Of a stretch of 17,282 nucleotides of DNA, positions 7,306-13,936 are shown one piece after another. Source of the DNA: Geobacillus icigianus (GTDB lineage Bacteria > Bacillota > Bacilli > Bacillales > Anoxybacillaceae); NCBI RefSeq assembly GCF_000750005.1, contig NZ_JPYA01000068.1:1-17282 (forward strand). Reading direction: 5' to 3'. Position 1 is the stretch's first letter. Every line of letters starts with the position of its first letter. The notes under the pieces were generated by a model. That model was not told where the DNA came from. It saw only the letters and a program-made list of their open reading frames with translations, and searched no databases. The position numbers and the translations under genes were made by a program.

Positions 7306-8136
7306 TTACCTCCTCAACGCTTCGATGACAAGCTGTTTCATGCGCTTGACATCCGGCCATTGGCCGGTCCATTTTTCAAACGCCAGCGCCCCTTGATAGA
7401 CGAGCATGCCAACACCGTTTTGCGTGCGGGCGCCGCGCGCTTGCGCTTCTTTTAACCACTTCGTTTCCAACGGGTTGTAAATGATGTCGGAAACGATCGT
7501 TCCCGGCCGCAGCCGCTCGAGCGAAAGCGGCTGTTCTTCCTCTTGCGGATGCATGCCGGCCGCCGTTGTATTGATCACGATATCATATTCAGCCAGCCGT
7601 TTTTCAGCCTCGGCGAGCGGGAAAAAAGCGGAGCGGTCGTCCTTCCCTTCCCCCACAAGCTGCGCCGCTTTCTCGAGCGTCCGGTTGGCCATATCAATGC
7701 GCGCGGCCGCGGTCGAAAGCAGCGAAAAATAAATGCCGCGCGCTCCGCCGCCCGCGCCGATCACTAAAATCCGCTTTCCGGCAAACGAAACGTCGAGTTC
7801 CTCTTCCAAGGCGCGGACATAACCAGGCCCGTCCGTATTGTAGCCGACGAGCCGGCCGTCCCGGTTGACGATCGTGTTGACCGCCCCGATGCGGCGCGCG
7901 TGGTCATCGATTTCATCCAAAAACGGCATGACCGCCATTTTATGCGGAATCGTCACGTTCACCCCGGCGATGCCAAGCGCCCGCACGCCGGCGATGGCCG
8001 CGCCGACTTGCCCCGGTTTGACGGGAAACAAATGATAGCGCGCCGGAATGCCCAGACAGGCAAACGCATCGTTGTGCATGAGCGGCGACAGCGAATGCTC
8101 GACCGGAAAACCGAGCAGCCCGTATACGTGTTCCAT
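7306..8136 (-). CDS. Shikimate dehydrogenase (NADP+) AroE
   Basis: This 276-residue enzyme reduces 3-dehydroshikimate to shikimate with NADPH, the fourth step of aromatic amino acid synthesis. Substrate-site residues are visible: the SLS motif (15-17), Lys66 in NVTIPHK (60-66), Asn87, and Asp102 in YNTDG. The nucleotide-binding glycine loop GAGGGARG is at 127-134, and NRT at 151-153 fits NADP preference. The start is the ATG at 8136 after GGGAGGGGGAG, 22 nt after yqeH. Having aroE between two ribosome-assembly genes is normal for the Bacillus yqeG-yqeM cluster. No anomalies are seen. Confidence 0.97.
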   Translation of the reverse strand: MEHVYGLLGFPVEHSLSPLMHNDAFACLGIPARYHLFPVKPGQVGAAIAGVRALGIAGVNVTIPHKMAVMPFLDEIDDHARRIGAVNTIVNRDGRLVGYNTDGPGYVRALEEELDVSFAGKRILVIGAGGGARGIYFSLLSTAAARIDMANRTLEKAAQLVGEGKDDRSAFFPLAEAEKRLAEYDIVINTTAAGMHPQEEEQPLSLERLRPGTIVSDIIYNPLETKWLKEAQARGARTQNGVGMLVYQGALAFEKWTGQWPDVKRMKQLVIEALRR

Positions 8137-8158
8137 CGTTCTCCCCCTCCCGCTTCTC

Positions 8159-9268
8159 TCAAATCAGCGACTGGCGAATCAACACGTCGACTCCTTTCGG
8201 CGCATAAACGACGAGTTGAGCGCCGGGGTCGTTGCACGTCACCCAGCCGAGCCCGGAAAAGACAATATCCGTCTTCCGCTCTTTCACCGACAGCGTCCGG
8301 GGCACAAGCGGCGGAAAGTCGGCGGCGTATCGCTTGTTTGGCGGCGATAGCAACTGGCCGAGCTGGCTGGCGTACAAGGAATCCGCCTTTTCCCGCTTCG
8401 TCCGGTGGATCGTCAGCTCGTTGGCCATATAGCAGACGAACGAGCGGCGCCCACCTTTGACGTAATCGAGGCGGGCCAAACCGCCGAAAAAGAGCGTCTG
8501 CCCTTCATTGAGCTGGTACACGCGCGGATGGATTTCCCGCTTTGGTGTGATGATTTTCAAATCGCGCGCATCCACGAAATGCGCCATCTGATGATGGTTG
8601 ATGATCCCGGGTGTATCATACAGCGATGAGCCGCCTTCAAGCGGAATCTCAATCATATCCAGCGTCGTTCCCGGGAAATACGATGTTGTAATGACATTTC
8701 CTTTGCCCGTCGCTTCTTCGATCACCCGGTTGATGAACGTCGATTTGCCGACATTCGTGCAGCCGACCACATAGACATCGCCGCCCTTGCGAAAGCGCTC
8801 CATCGCCTCCATTACCTTCCCCATGCCGATCCCTTTCGCCGCGCTGACGAGGCAGACATCGACCGGGCGCAGCCCGAGCTCTTCCGCCATCCGCCGCATC
8901 CATTGCACCAGTTTCAAATAGTTAACCGAACGCGGCAATAAATCGGCCTTATTGCCGACAAGCAAAATCGGATTGTCAGCGGCAAACCGCGGCAATCCCG
9001 GAATCCAGCTGCCGTTGAAATCAAAAATGTCGACGATGTACACGACAAGTGCCTTCGATTCCCCGATGCGGTGCAGCATGTTGACAAAGTCGCTGTCATC
9101 AAGCGGCACGTCTTGCACCTCATTATAATGTTTCAGACGAAAGCAACGTTGGCAAACGATTTCTTCCGCCTCTTTTTCAAGCACGCTTTTCGGGGCGTAG
9201 CCCGCTTTTTTTGGATCTTCCACCTGAATGGCGGCCCCGCAGCCGATGCAACGCAGTTGTGGCTCCAC
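8159..9268 (-). CDS. Circularly permuted GTPase YqeH (30S ribosome assembly)
   Basis: YqeH is needed for assembly of the 30S subunit. The 369-residue protein starts with a treble-clef zinc finger (Cys7, Cys10, Cys39, Cys42), followed by a GTPase domain in permuted order: G4 NKAD (106-109), G5 SAA (142-144), G1 GCTNVGKS (169-176) and G3 DTPG (218-221). A C-terminal domain of ~100 residues ends in RQSLI, as in B. subtilis. The open frame extends 29 codons further up, but the GTG at 9268 has GGGAGG at 7-nt spacing and gives MEPQLRCIGCG. It lies 2 nt after the yqeG stop, and the ATG two codons earlier is too close to the ribosome binding site. Confidence 0.96.
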   Translation of the reverse strand: MEPQLRCIGCGAAIQVEDPKKAGYAPKSVLEKEAEEIVCQRCFRLKHYNEVQDVPLDDSDFVNMLHRIGESKALVVYIVDIFDFNGSWIPGLPRFAADNPILLVGNKADLLPRSVNYLKLVQWMRRMAEELGLRPVDVCLVSAAKGIGMGKVMEAMERFRKGGDVYVVGCTNVGKSTFINRVIEEATGKGNVITTSYFPGTTLDMIEIPLEGGSSLYDTPGIINHHQMAHFVDARDLKIITPKREIHPRVYQLNEGQTLFFGGLARLDYVKGGRRSFVCYMANELTIHRTKREKADSLYASQLGQLLSPPNKRYAADFPPLVPRTLSVKERKTDIVFSGLGWVTCNDPGAQLVVYAPKGVDVLIRQSLI

Positions 9269-9270
9269 GA

Positions 9271-9786
9271 TCATTCCTCCCAGTAAATCATCCCTTTTTT
9301 CCGCATGGTGTTTAAAATTCTCCGTTCCATTTTTCGATTGAACCGCGTCCACCAACCGTCCGTTTCCGAAACTGGGACGACTAAAATCGTGTTCAAGCCA
9401 AGGCGATTACCACCGAGCACATCGGTCAACAGCTGATCGCCGATGACGACGACCTCCTCCTTGTTCAGCCCCATCATGTGCAGCGCCCGTAAAAACGCGC
9501 GCGTCAACGGTTTGCGCGCTTCGAAAATGAACGGAATGCCGAGCGGCTCGGCAAACGACTGGACACGTCGTTTATTATTATTGGATACGATGACGACCTT
9601 AATGCCCGCTTGCTTCATGGCATCAAACCAAGCGGCCAGCTCCGGGGTGGCGCTCGGCCGATCCCATTCAACGAGCGTATTGTCCAAGTCGGTGATGATC
9701 CCTTTCACCCCTTTTTCCTTCAGCTCATCAGGAGCAATATCGATCACCCGCTTGACAAACTGGCTAGGCAAAAAGTAATGAAGCAT
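9271..9786 (-). CDS. HAD-superfamily phosphatase YqeG
   Basis: This 171-residue HAD-IIIA phosphatase heads the operon. The catalytic motif I is DLDNTL (33-38), motif II is SNNN in KVVIVSNNNKRR, and motif III is GDQLLTDVLGGNRLG. The family includes the yeast mitochondrial phosphatidylglycerophosphatase Gep4, and the bacterial proteins are often annotated the same way, but the substrate in Bacillus is not shown here. The frame opens with a GTG at 9795, yet the ATG at 9786 has AGGTGG at 5-nt spacing (9792-9797) and is preferred. A sigma-A promoter lies 33-61 nt upstream. yqeH follows after 2 nt. Confidence 0.94.
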   Translation of the reverse strand: MLHYFLPSQFVKRVIDIAPDELKEKGVKGIITDLDNTLVEWDRPSATPELAAWFDAMKQAGIKVVIVSNNNKRRVQSFAEPLGIPFIFEARKPLTRAFLRALHMMGLNKEEVVVIGDQLLTDVLGGNRLGLNTILVVPVSETDGWWTRFNRKMERRILNTMRKKGMIYWEE

Positions 9787-9818
9787 ATCGTCCACCTGCC
9801 TTTCGCTCTGCTTTTCCC

Positions 9819-9847
9819 ATCATAGCCGATTTTCCCTTTCGTTTCAA
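9819..9847 (-). promoter_or_regulatory. Sigma-A promoter of the yqeG-yqeM operon
   Basis: On the minus strand, TTGAAA (9847-9842), a 17-bp spacer and TATGAT (9824-9819) form a near-consensus vegetative promoter. Transcription would begin about 25 nt ahead of the yqeG start. This is the only clear promoter seen for the eight-gene operon. Confidence 0.75.
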
Positions 9848-9920
9848 AACAAAGTTTGCCAGTCATCAGTTGAACTGGCCAAGCGAAAAAATTTTCGACA
9901 AATTTTGCGCCCCTGCAGAT

Positions 9921-10021
9921 TGTGGATAACTGTTGCCCACATTATACACATGCTAGTGACAAGGCCCTAGCTAGGTTATAAACACCTTTTCCACACGTTA
10001 TCCACGGATGTCTGTGGATAA
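9921..10021. promoter_or_regulatory. DnaA-box cluster between yqeG and sda
   Basis: Five matches to TTATNCACA lie within 101 bp. Three are perfect: 9921-9929 (TGTGGATAA), 9942-9950 (TTATACACA) and 10013-10021 (TGTGGATAA). Two have one mismatch: 9976-9984 (TTATAAACA) and 9998-10006 (TTATCCACG). The last pair (9998-10021) forms an inverted repeat ending 8 bp before the sda -35 hexamer. In B. subtilis, DnaA binds ahead of sda and activates it when replication is initiated or stalled, so the same control is likely. An AT-rich inverted repeat (CGAAAAAATTTTCG) just left of the cluster adds to an origin-like look, but no dnaA or dnaN gene is near. Confidence 0.88.
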
Positions 10022-10029
10022 CAGAACGG

Positions 10030-10058
10030 TTGTTCTCTTTTGCAAATCGTGGTACAGT
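10030..10058 (+). promoter_or_regulatory. Promoter of sda
   Basis: TTGTTC (10030-10035), a 17-bp spacer and TACAGT (10053-10058) preceded by TGG give an extended -10 promoter about 65 nt before the sda start codon. Its weak -35 next to the DnaA-box pair fits activation by DnaA. Confidence 0.65.
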
Positions 10059-10123
10059 GAAAGTAACCTACCAGTATATGTATGGATGGCTCGTTATATT
10101 CCATCAAAAAAGGAGGCTTCCCG

Positions 10124-10264
10124 ATGAAGCATCTGTCCGATGAATTGCTCATCGAGTCGTACTTCAAGGCGAAAGAACTCAATTTAAGCCCCGAATTCAT
10201 CGAGCTCATCGAAAAGGAAATTCAGCGCCGGTCGTTGACTCATAAAATCAAGTTGTCATCCTAA
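10124..10264 (+). CDS. Sporulation checkpoint inhibitor Sda
   Basis: Sda is a 46-residue helical hairpin that binds the sporulation histidine kinases KinA and KinB and blocks autophosphorylation, so cells with replicating or damaged DNA do not enter sporulation. The sequence matches the B. subtilis protein closely, including [13 protein letters not shown] (4-16) and [14 protein letters not shown] (25-38). The ATG at 10124 has AGGAGG at 10111-10116; a longer frame starting at 10082 lies upstream of that site and is not used. A C-terminal SS ending, linked to rapid ClpXP turnover in B. subtilis, is kept. It is monocistronic, driven by the promoter at 10030-10058 under the DnaA-box cluster, and closed by a terminator directly after the stop. 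Confidence 0.97.
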   Translation: MKHLSDELLIESYFKAKELNLSPEFIELIEKEIQRRSLTHKIKLSS

Positions 10265-10267
10265 CTG

Positions 10268-10287
10268 AAGGCCTTCGGGCTTTTTTT
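10268..10287 (+). terminator. Terminator of sda
   Basis: AAGGCC, the stable tetraloop TTCG and GGCTTT form a short stem (one G-U pair) followed by a run of seven T residues, 3 nt after the sda stop codon. Confidence 0.8.
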
Positions 10288-10379
10288 GTTTTTCCCTAGA
10301 AGGCCGGTGAGGTCGGATCAGTAGCATTTTACACTCCATCACCGTCCCTCTAAAGGGTAGACAGGTTCCGGCGGCCGCG

Positions 10380-11189
10380 CTAGCCTTCGTTTCCCTTTCC
10401 ATCCGGCTGTTGGCACCAGTAGCCGAGCCGTTCACCGACTTTGATCGGCATCGGCGCCGCAACGTTCGGATCAGGAGTAAAGCTGCCGCGCTCAAACAGC
10501 AAAACGACCGTTGACCCAAACGAAAAGTACGCCATTTCTTCGCCTTTGATCAATTGGTCGCCCTCATGTGTCAATTCGATGCTGTTGACAAACATGGCGC
10601 CGATTTTCACGATCGCCAAGCGCTTGCCATCAGCCTTGACTTCCGTAATAAGACGGTAATTTTTTTCGAGCGGCCGCCTTCCATATTTTAAGCCAAGCCG
10701 GTTGACCGGATACGACTTGCGGCCAAGCGTCCACTGTTTTTCGATCACGCCAGATATTGGGCTGTGAATGCGGTGATAATGGCTCGGGCTCAAATACAGA
10801 ATAAAAAAGAACCCGTTCACGTACGGCTGCGCCGCTTCTTCACCGCCGAGCATTTCCGCGATGGAATACCGTTTTCCTTTCACGGTCATTTCCCACGGTT
10901 GTTCGATGATTCCCATCGCTTCAATCACGGCGTCCACGGGGCTGACCACGGCCCGCTCATCGGCGTCGATGGGCCTCGTTCCCGCCTTCAGCCGGCGGAT
11001 GAACAGCTGCTGCAGCGTCTTATAATTTTTTAAACTTTTTTCCATCTCTTCTTGGTTAATATGATAAACTTTTGCATAGGATGGAATCAACAGCGCACTC
11101 AAGCGCGATTTGGCAAACAAAGCAAGCAGCTTGGAAGAAAGCCAATGATTGGTCAATTCAATGAACAAACGATACAGCCATTTTCGCAA
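10380..11189 (-). CDS. Phosphatidylserine decarboxylase proenzyme Psd
   Basis: Psd converts phosphatidylserine to phosphatidylethanolamine at the membrane. The 269-residue proenzyme cleaves itself at the FGST motif (224-227), turning Ser226 into the pyruvoyl cofactor of the alpha chain. The proposed self-cleavage triad is present as Asp86 (SPVDA), His142 (RIHSP) and Ser226; His139 is also conserved. An amphipathic N-terminus (MRKWLYRLFIELTNHWLSSK) fits membrane attachment. The start is a TTG at 11189 with GGAGGG at 7-nt spacing; no ATG is available nearby. pssA, making its substrate, is divergent 124 nt away, unlike B. subtilis, where the two genes are in one operon. No strong terminator is seen between psd and sda. 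Confidence 0.96.
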   Translation of the reverse strand: MRKWLYRLFIELTNHWLSSKLLALFAKSRLSALLIPSYAKVYHINQEEMEKSLKNYKTLQQLFIRRLKAGTRPIDADERAVVSPVDAVIEAMGIIEQPWEMTVKGKRYSIAEMLGGEEAAQPYVNGFFFILYLSPSHYHRIHSPISGVIEKQWTLGRKSYPVNRLGLKYGRRPLEKNYRLITEVKADGKRLAIVKIGAMFVNSIELTHEGDQLIKGEEMAYFSFGSTVVLLFERGSFTPDPNVAAPMPIKVGERLGYWCQQPDGKGNEG

Positions 11190-11233
11190 ACAGATTCCCT
11201 CCAGTTACACAACGTTGCTAGGTCGTTACTACC

Positions 11234-11262
11234 TTCCATATTACCGTCAAAACGAGTATAAT
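11234..11262. promoter_or_regulatory. Overlapping divergent promoters of pssA and psd (candidate)
   Basis: For pssA (plus), a perfect TATAAT lies at 11257-11262 with a poor -35 (TTCCAT, 17-bp spacing). For psd (minus), TTGACG lies at 11250-11245 with a possible -10 (TAACGA, 16-bp spacing). The two elements overlap in the 124-nt spacer, so one regulator bound here could affect both genes. The pssA -10 is convincing; the psd promoter is tentative. Confidence 0.45.
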
Positions 11263-11313
11263 GGTAGTAGAATTTTCTTTTGGCGCTTTTGGCTGGAAAA
11301 GGAGTGGGGAGAA

Positions 11314-11853
11314 TTGTTCTTATCGGATTATTTGGATTATACGCTAAAAAAGTTGAAAGCCAACGTGGCCAATATTTTGACGTTGACGAACTTATCGCTT
11401 GGCGGCTTTTCCGTGCTCGCCACGCTCAAAGGTCAGTTGCATATGAGCGTGCTTCTCATTTTTTTGGCCGCCTTTGTCGACCGTTTTGACGGCGCGGTCG
11501 CCCGCCGGCTGAACATCGAATCCGAGCTCGGCAAACAGCTCGACTCGATGAGCGACATCATTTCGTTCGGCGTCGCGCCAGCCTTATTGATGTATCAAGG
11601 ATTGTTCCATGAATTCGGCGCGCCTGGGGCGGTGTTCACGATTTTGTATGTCGCCTGCGGGGCCTTCCGGCTCGCCCGCTTTAACATCACGGAAAACAAC
11701 GGCTATTTCTCCGGACTGCCGATCACAGCCGCCGGTGTGCTGATGACGCTCGGCTATTTGGCCATCCCGTACGTTCCGCCGCAGTCGTTCATGTTTTTGG
11801 CGCTCATGTTATCATTTTTAATGGTTGGAACGTTTAAGTTGAAAAAAATCTGA
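11314..11853 (+). CDS. CDP-diacylglycerol-serine O-phosphatidyltransferase PssA
   Basis: PssA makes phosphatidylserine from CDP-diacylglycerol and serine. The protein has 179 residues, close to the 177 of B. subtilis PssA. The CDP-alcohol phosphotransferase motif is complete: Asp59, Gly60, Ala63, Arg64, Gly73, Asp77 and Asp81, with a further acidic residue at 56. Several hydrophobic segments follow (about 45-57, 83-98, 104-118, 137-152 and 157-173). The start is a TTG at 11314 with AAGGAG 9 nt upstream; the next ATG (residue 44) would remove conserved sequence. It runs divergently from psd, so substrate-making and substrate-using enzymes share one regulatory region. A terminator follows 10 nt after the stop. 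Confidence 0.94.
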   Translation: MFLSDYLDYTLKKLKANVANILTLTNLSLGGFSVLATLKGQLHMSVLLIFLAAFVDRFDGAVARRLNIESELGKQLDSMSDIISFGVAPALLMYQGLFHEFGAPGAVFTILYVACGAFRLARFNITENNGYFSGLPITAAGVLMTLGYLAIPYVPPQSFMFLALMLSFLMVGTFKLKKI

Positions 11854-11863
11854 TTGCTTCATG

Positions 11864-11905
11864 GCTGCCCCTTGCCGATGGCCTATCGACTGGGCGGCTT
11901 TTTTT
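11864..11905 (+). terminator. Terminator of pssA
   Basis: GCTGCCC (11864-11870) pairs with GGGCGGC (11892-11898) with one G-U pair, and an inner CGAT/ATCG stem sits within the loop. Seven T residues follow directly. Confidence 0.75.
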
Positions 11906-11930
11906 ATGCCCAAAGTCACACCATTTTCCC

Positions 11931-11959
11931 TTTTCAACCTTCTCTATTCAGTATATGAT
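11931..11959 (+). promoter_or_regulatory. Candidate sigma-A promoter of motA-motB
   Basis: TTTTCA (11931-11936), a 17-bp spacer and TATGAT (11954-11959) lie 65 nt before the motA start. In B. subtilis motAB is read by sigma-D; a partial sigma-D-like pair (TAAA and GCCCATAG) is present just downstream, but its 19-nt spacing is too long. Which sigma factor is used cannot be settled here. Confidence 0.4.
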
Positions 11960-12023
11960 AAATATGGTTTCTTCATCAAACGCCCATAGCATAGATCGTT
12001 GGAGAAAAAACGGGGGGATCCAG

Positions 12024-12824
12024 TTGGACAAAACATCGATCATCGGTCTCATTCTTGGGATCATCGGCATTGGGTTAGGAATGTATTTTAAGGGCGTGTC
12101 GCCGGCTGTGTTAATCAATCCGGCCGCCATTCTCATCATTCTTGTCGGAACGGCCGCTGCCGTTACCATCGCCTTCCCAACGCGCGAAATTAAAAAAGTG
12201 CCGAAGCTATTGAAAATTATTTTTACTGAATCGTCCACGCCGACGGTGGAGCAATTGATCCCGCTTTTTGTCGAGTGGGCCAACATCGCCCGCCGCGAAG
12301 GGCTGCTGGCGCTTGAGGCCAAATTGGATGATGTTGATGACCCGTTTTTGCGCAACGGGCTCAGCATGGCGATTGACGGCCAAACGCAAGAATTCATCCG
12401 CGACGTCATGACAGAAGAAGTTGCAGCGATGGAAGAGCGCCACGAAGCGAACGCCGCTATTTTCACCCAAGCGGGCACGTATGCGCCGACGCTCGGAGTG
12501 CTTGGCGCCGTTATCGGTTTGATCGCTGCGCTCGGCAACTTAGAAAATATCGCCGAGCTGGGCCATGCCATCAGCGCGGCGTTCGTGGCGACAATGCTCG
12601 GGATTTTTACCGGTTATGTTCTTTGGCATCCGTTTGCCAATAAGCTGCGGCGAAAATCGAAAGAAGAGGCGAAGGTGCGCTATATCATGATTGAGGGCGT
12701 GTTGTCCATTTTGGAAGGACAAGCCCCGCGGACGATCGAACAAAAGCTCGCTTCGTATTTGTCGGAGAGCGAACGGGAGCACTTGATCGAACCGCAAAAC
12801 GAAGGGGAAGCCGTCAATGGCTAA
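12024..12824 (+). CDS. Flagellar motor stator protein MotA
   Basis: MotA is the torque-generating stator subunit that, with MotB, lets protons flow through the inner membrane to turn the flagellum. The 266 residues align end to end with B. subtilis MotA, starting with the DKTSIIGLIL segment. Four membrane segments are seen (about 5-22, 33-51, 152-172 and 183-203), with a cytoplasmic loop holding Arg90 and Glu98, the charged residues that meet FliG. The proline of TYAPTLGVLGAV (Pro154) is conserved, and the WHPFANKL motif (201-208) follows helix 4. The start is a TTG at 12024 behind GGGGGGA; the frame is open upstream, but that part has no homology. It overlaps motB by 8 nt. Confidence 0.96.
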   Translation: MDKTSIIGLILGIIGIGLGMYFKGVSPAVLINPAAILIILVGTAAAVTIAFPTREIKKVPKLLKIIFTESSTPTVEQLIPLFVEWANIARREGLLALEAKLDDVDDPFLRNGLSMAIDGQTQEFIRDVMTEEVAAMEERHEANAAIFTQAGTYAPTLGVLGAVIGLIAALGNLENIAELGHAISAAFVATMLGIFTGYVLWHPFANKLRRKSKEEAKVRYIMIEGVLSILEGQAPRTIEQKLASYLSESEREHLIEPQNEGEAVNG

Positions 12825-13593
12825 CAAGAAAAAAAAGGGCGGCCATGAGGAACATATCAATGAATCATGGCTTATTCCGTACGCGGATTTGTTGACGTTG
12901 CTGCTTGCCTTATTCATCGTTTTGTTCGCCAGCAGCCAAATCGATCAGAAAAAATTTCAGGAAATCGCTCGCTCGTTCAACACCGCCTTCGCCGGCGGAA
13001 CCGGGGTGCTCGACTTTCAGAGCCCTGTGCAGCCGATCGCACCGCCTGACCAAAATGAAAAAGGGCAAGAGCGACCATCTTCCCCTTCGCGTTCGGTCAG
13101 CGGACAGGAAAAAGAAGAACTGGCGGAAATCAAAGCGAAAATCGATGCCTACATCCGCCAAAACGAACTCGGCGGAAAGCTGCAGACATCACTGGACGAT
13201 GAAGGGCTCGCCATCACGATCTTAGACGACATTTTGTTTGACTCCGGCAGCGCCGATGTGCGCATCAAAGATCGGCGTTTGGCGGCAGAAATCTCCAAGC
13301 TGCTCGTCATGAACCCGCCGCGCGATATCATTATCAGCGGCCACACCGACAACGTGCCGATCCACAACGCGCAATTCGCTTCCAACTGGGAGCTGAGCGT
13401 GATGCGCGCCGTGAACTTCATGAAAGTGCTGCTTGAAAACAAACAGTTGGATCCGCGCCGCTTCAGCGCGAAAGGGTACGGCGAATACAAACCGATCGCT
13501 TCCAACGCGACGGCCGCCGGGCGGATGAAAAACCGGCGCGTGGAAATTTTGATTTTGCCGCGCTCTGATACTTCCCCGTCATCGGCTCGCTAA
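12817..13593 (+). CDS. Flagellar motor stator protein MotB
   Basis: MotB anchors the stator to peptidoglycan and carries the ion-binding aspartate. This 258-residue protein has a basic cytoplasmic start (MANKKKKGGH), one membrane helix (about 20-42) with Asp24 in PYADLLTLLL as the ion site, a Pro/Ser/Glu-rich linker (about 66-100), and a C-terminal OmpA-like domain with SGHTDNVP (174-181), NWELSVMRA (190-198) and NRRVEI (239-244). Close resemblance to B. subtilis MotB (261 residues) rather than the sodium-type MotS suggests proton coupling, which is inference. The ATG overlaps the end of motA by 8 nt, so translation is coupled. The terminator comes only about 250 nt after the stop. Confidence 0.96.
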   Translation: MANKKKKGGHEEHINESWLIPYADLLTLLLALFIVLFASSQIDQKKFQEIARSFNTAFAGGTGVLDFQSPVQPIAPPDQNEKGQERPSSPSRSVSGQEKEELAEIKAKIDAYIRQNELGGKLQTSLDDEGLAITILDDILFDSGSADVRIKDRRLAAEISKLLVMNPPRDIIISGHTDNVPIHNAQFASNWELSVMRAVNFMKVLLENKQLDPRRFSAKGYGEYKPIASNATAAGRMKNRRVEILILPRSDTSPSSAR

Positions 13594-13659
13594 CTGATAA
13601 AGCCGGTAGTCCGGGGCATCATCGCGCTTTTGCCATTTGATATCATTCCGAAAAGAAGT

Positions 13660-13696
13660 CTCCCACTTCAAGCAAAGCTAAGTGGGAGCAGTTCAC
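13660..13696 (+). mobile_element. Possible IS200/IS605 (tnpB-type) right-end remnant
   Basis: CTCCCACTT (13660-13668) and AAGTGGGAG (13680-13688) form a perfect 9-bp stem. The loop contains a further AGC/GCT pair around AAA, and CAGTTCAC follows at once (13689-13696). Subterminal hairpins of this form, ending in a GGGAGCAGTTCAC-like sequence, are typical of right ends of IS200/IS605 elements that carry tnpB, where they also form the 3' part of the guide RNA. No tnpA or tnpB sequence is next to it, so this would be a remnant or a small non-autonomous copy. The likeness rests on memory, not on a search. The stem has no T-run, so it is not the motB terminator. Confidence 0.4.
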
Positions 13697-13839
13697 GACC
13701 TTTACCAATGCTGCTTCTCTCGATACGCAAGAGGCGGCCGCTTTATGCCATCGTCCTTTTCGCCGGCCTCGAGGTCAGCCCCAAACCGCCCGCTGTGGCG
13801 CAAACCGAGATCACAGGCGCACAGCGCTTGACACAGGAA

Positions 13840-13877
13840 CGAGGGTGTCCCGCTTTCTTGGACACCCTCGTTTTTTT
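13840..13877 (+). terminator. Terminator downstream of motA-motB
   Basis: CGAGGGTGTCC (13840-13850) and GGACACCCTCG (13860-13870) make a perfect 11-bp stem with a 9-nt loop, followed by seven T residues. It faces the plus strand and prevents read-through into the convergent AI-2E-family gene. Confidence 0.9.
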
Positions 13878-13936
13878 GGCGGCCGTTCCCGCCCCCGTTG
13901 CTGAGACGATCCGTTGCCAGCCCCGTTTTTCGTTCC

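Larger units (their letters stand above)
13594..13936. other. Intergenic region between motB and the convergent AI-2E gene
   Basis: This 343-nt stretch has no gene with a ribosome binding site. It contains a transposon-end-like hairpin (13660-13688) and the motB terminator (13840-13877). Two open frames on opposite strands cross it, but they read as biased Pro/Arg/Ala sequence without a usable start. The span between motB and its terminator is longer than expected, which would fit an insertion that was later lost. Confidence 0.55.

Noticed and set aside
9887..10021. A second replication origin
   Set aside because: The DnaA boxes and AT-rich palindrome look origin-like, but the cluster lies ahead of sda, where DnaA acts as a transcription factor in B. 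subtilis, and no dnaA, dnaN or replication gene is nearby.
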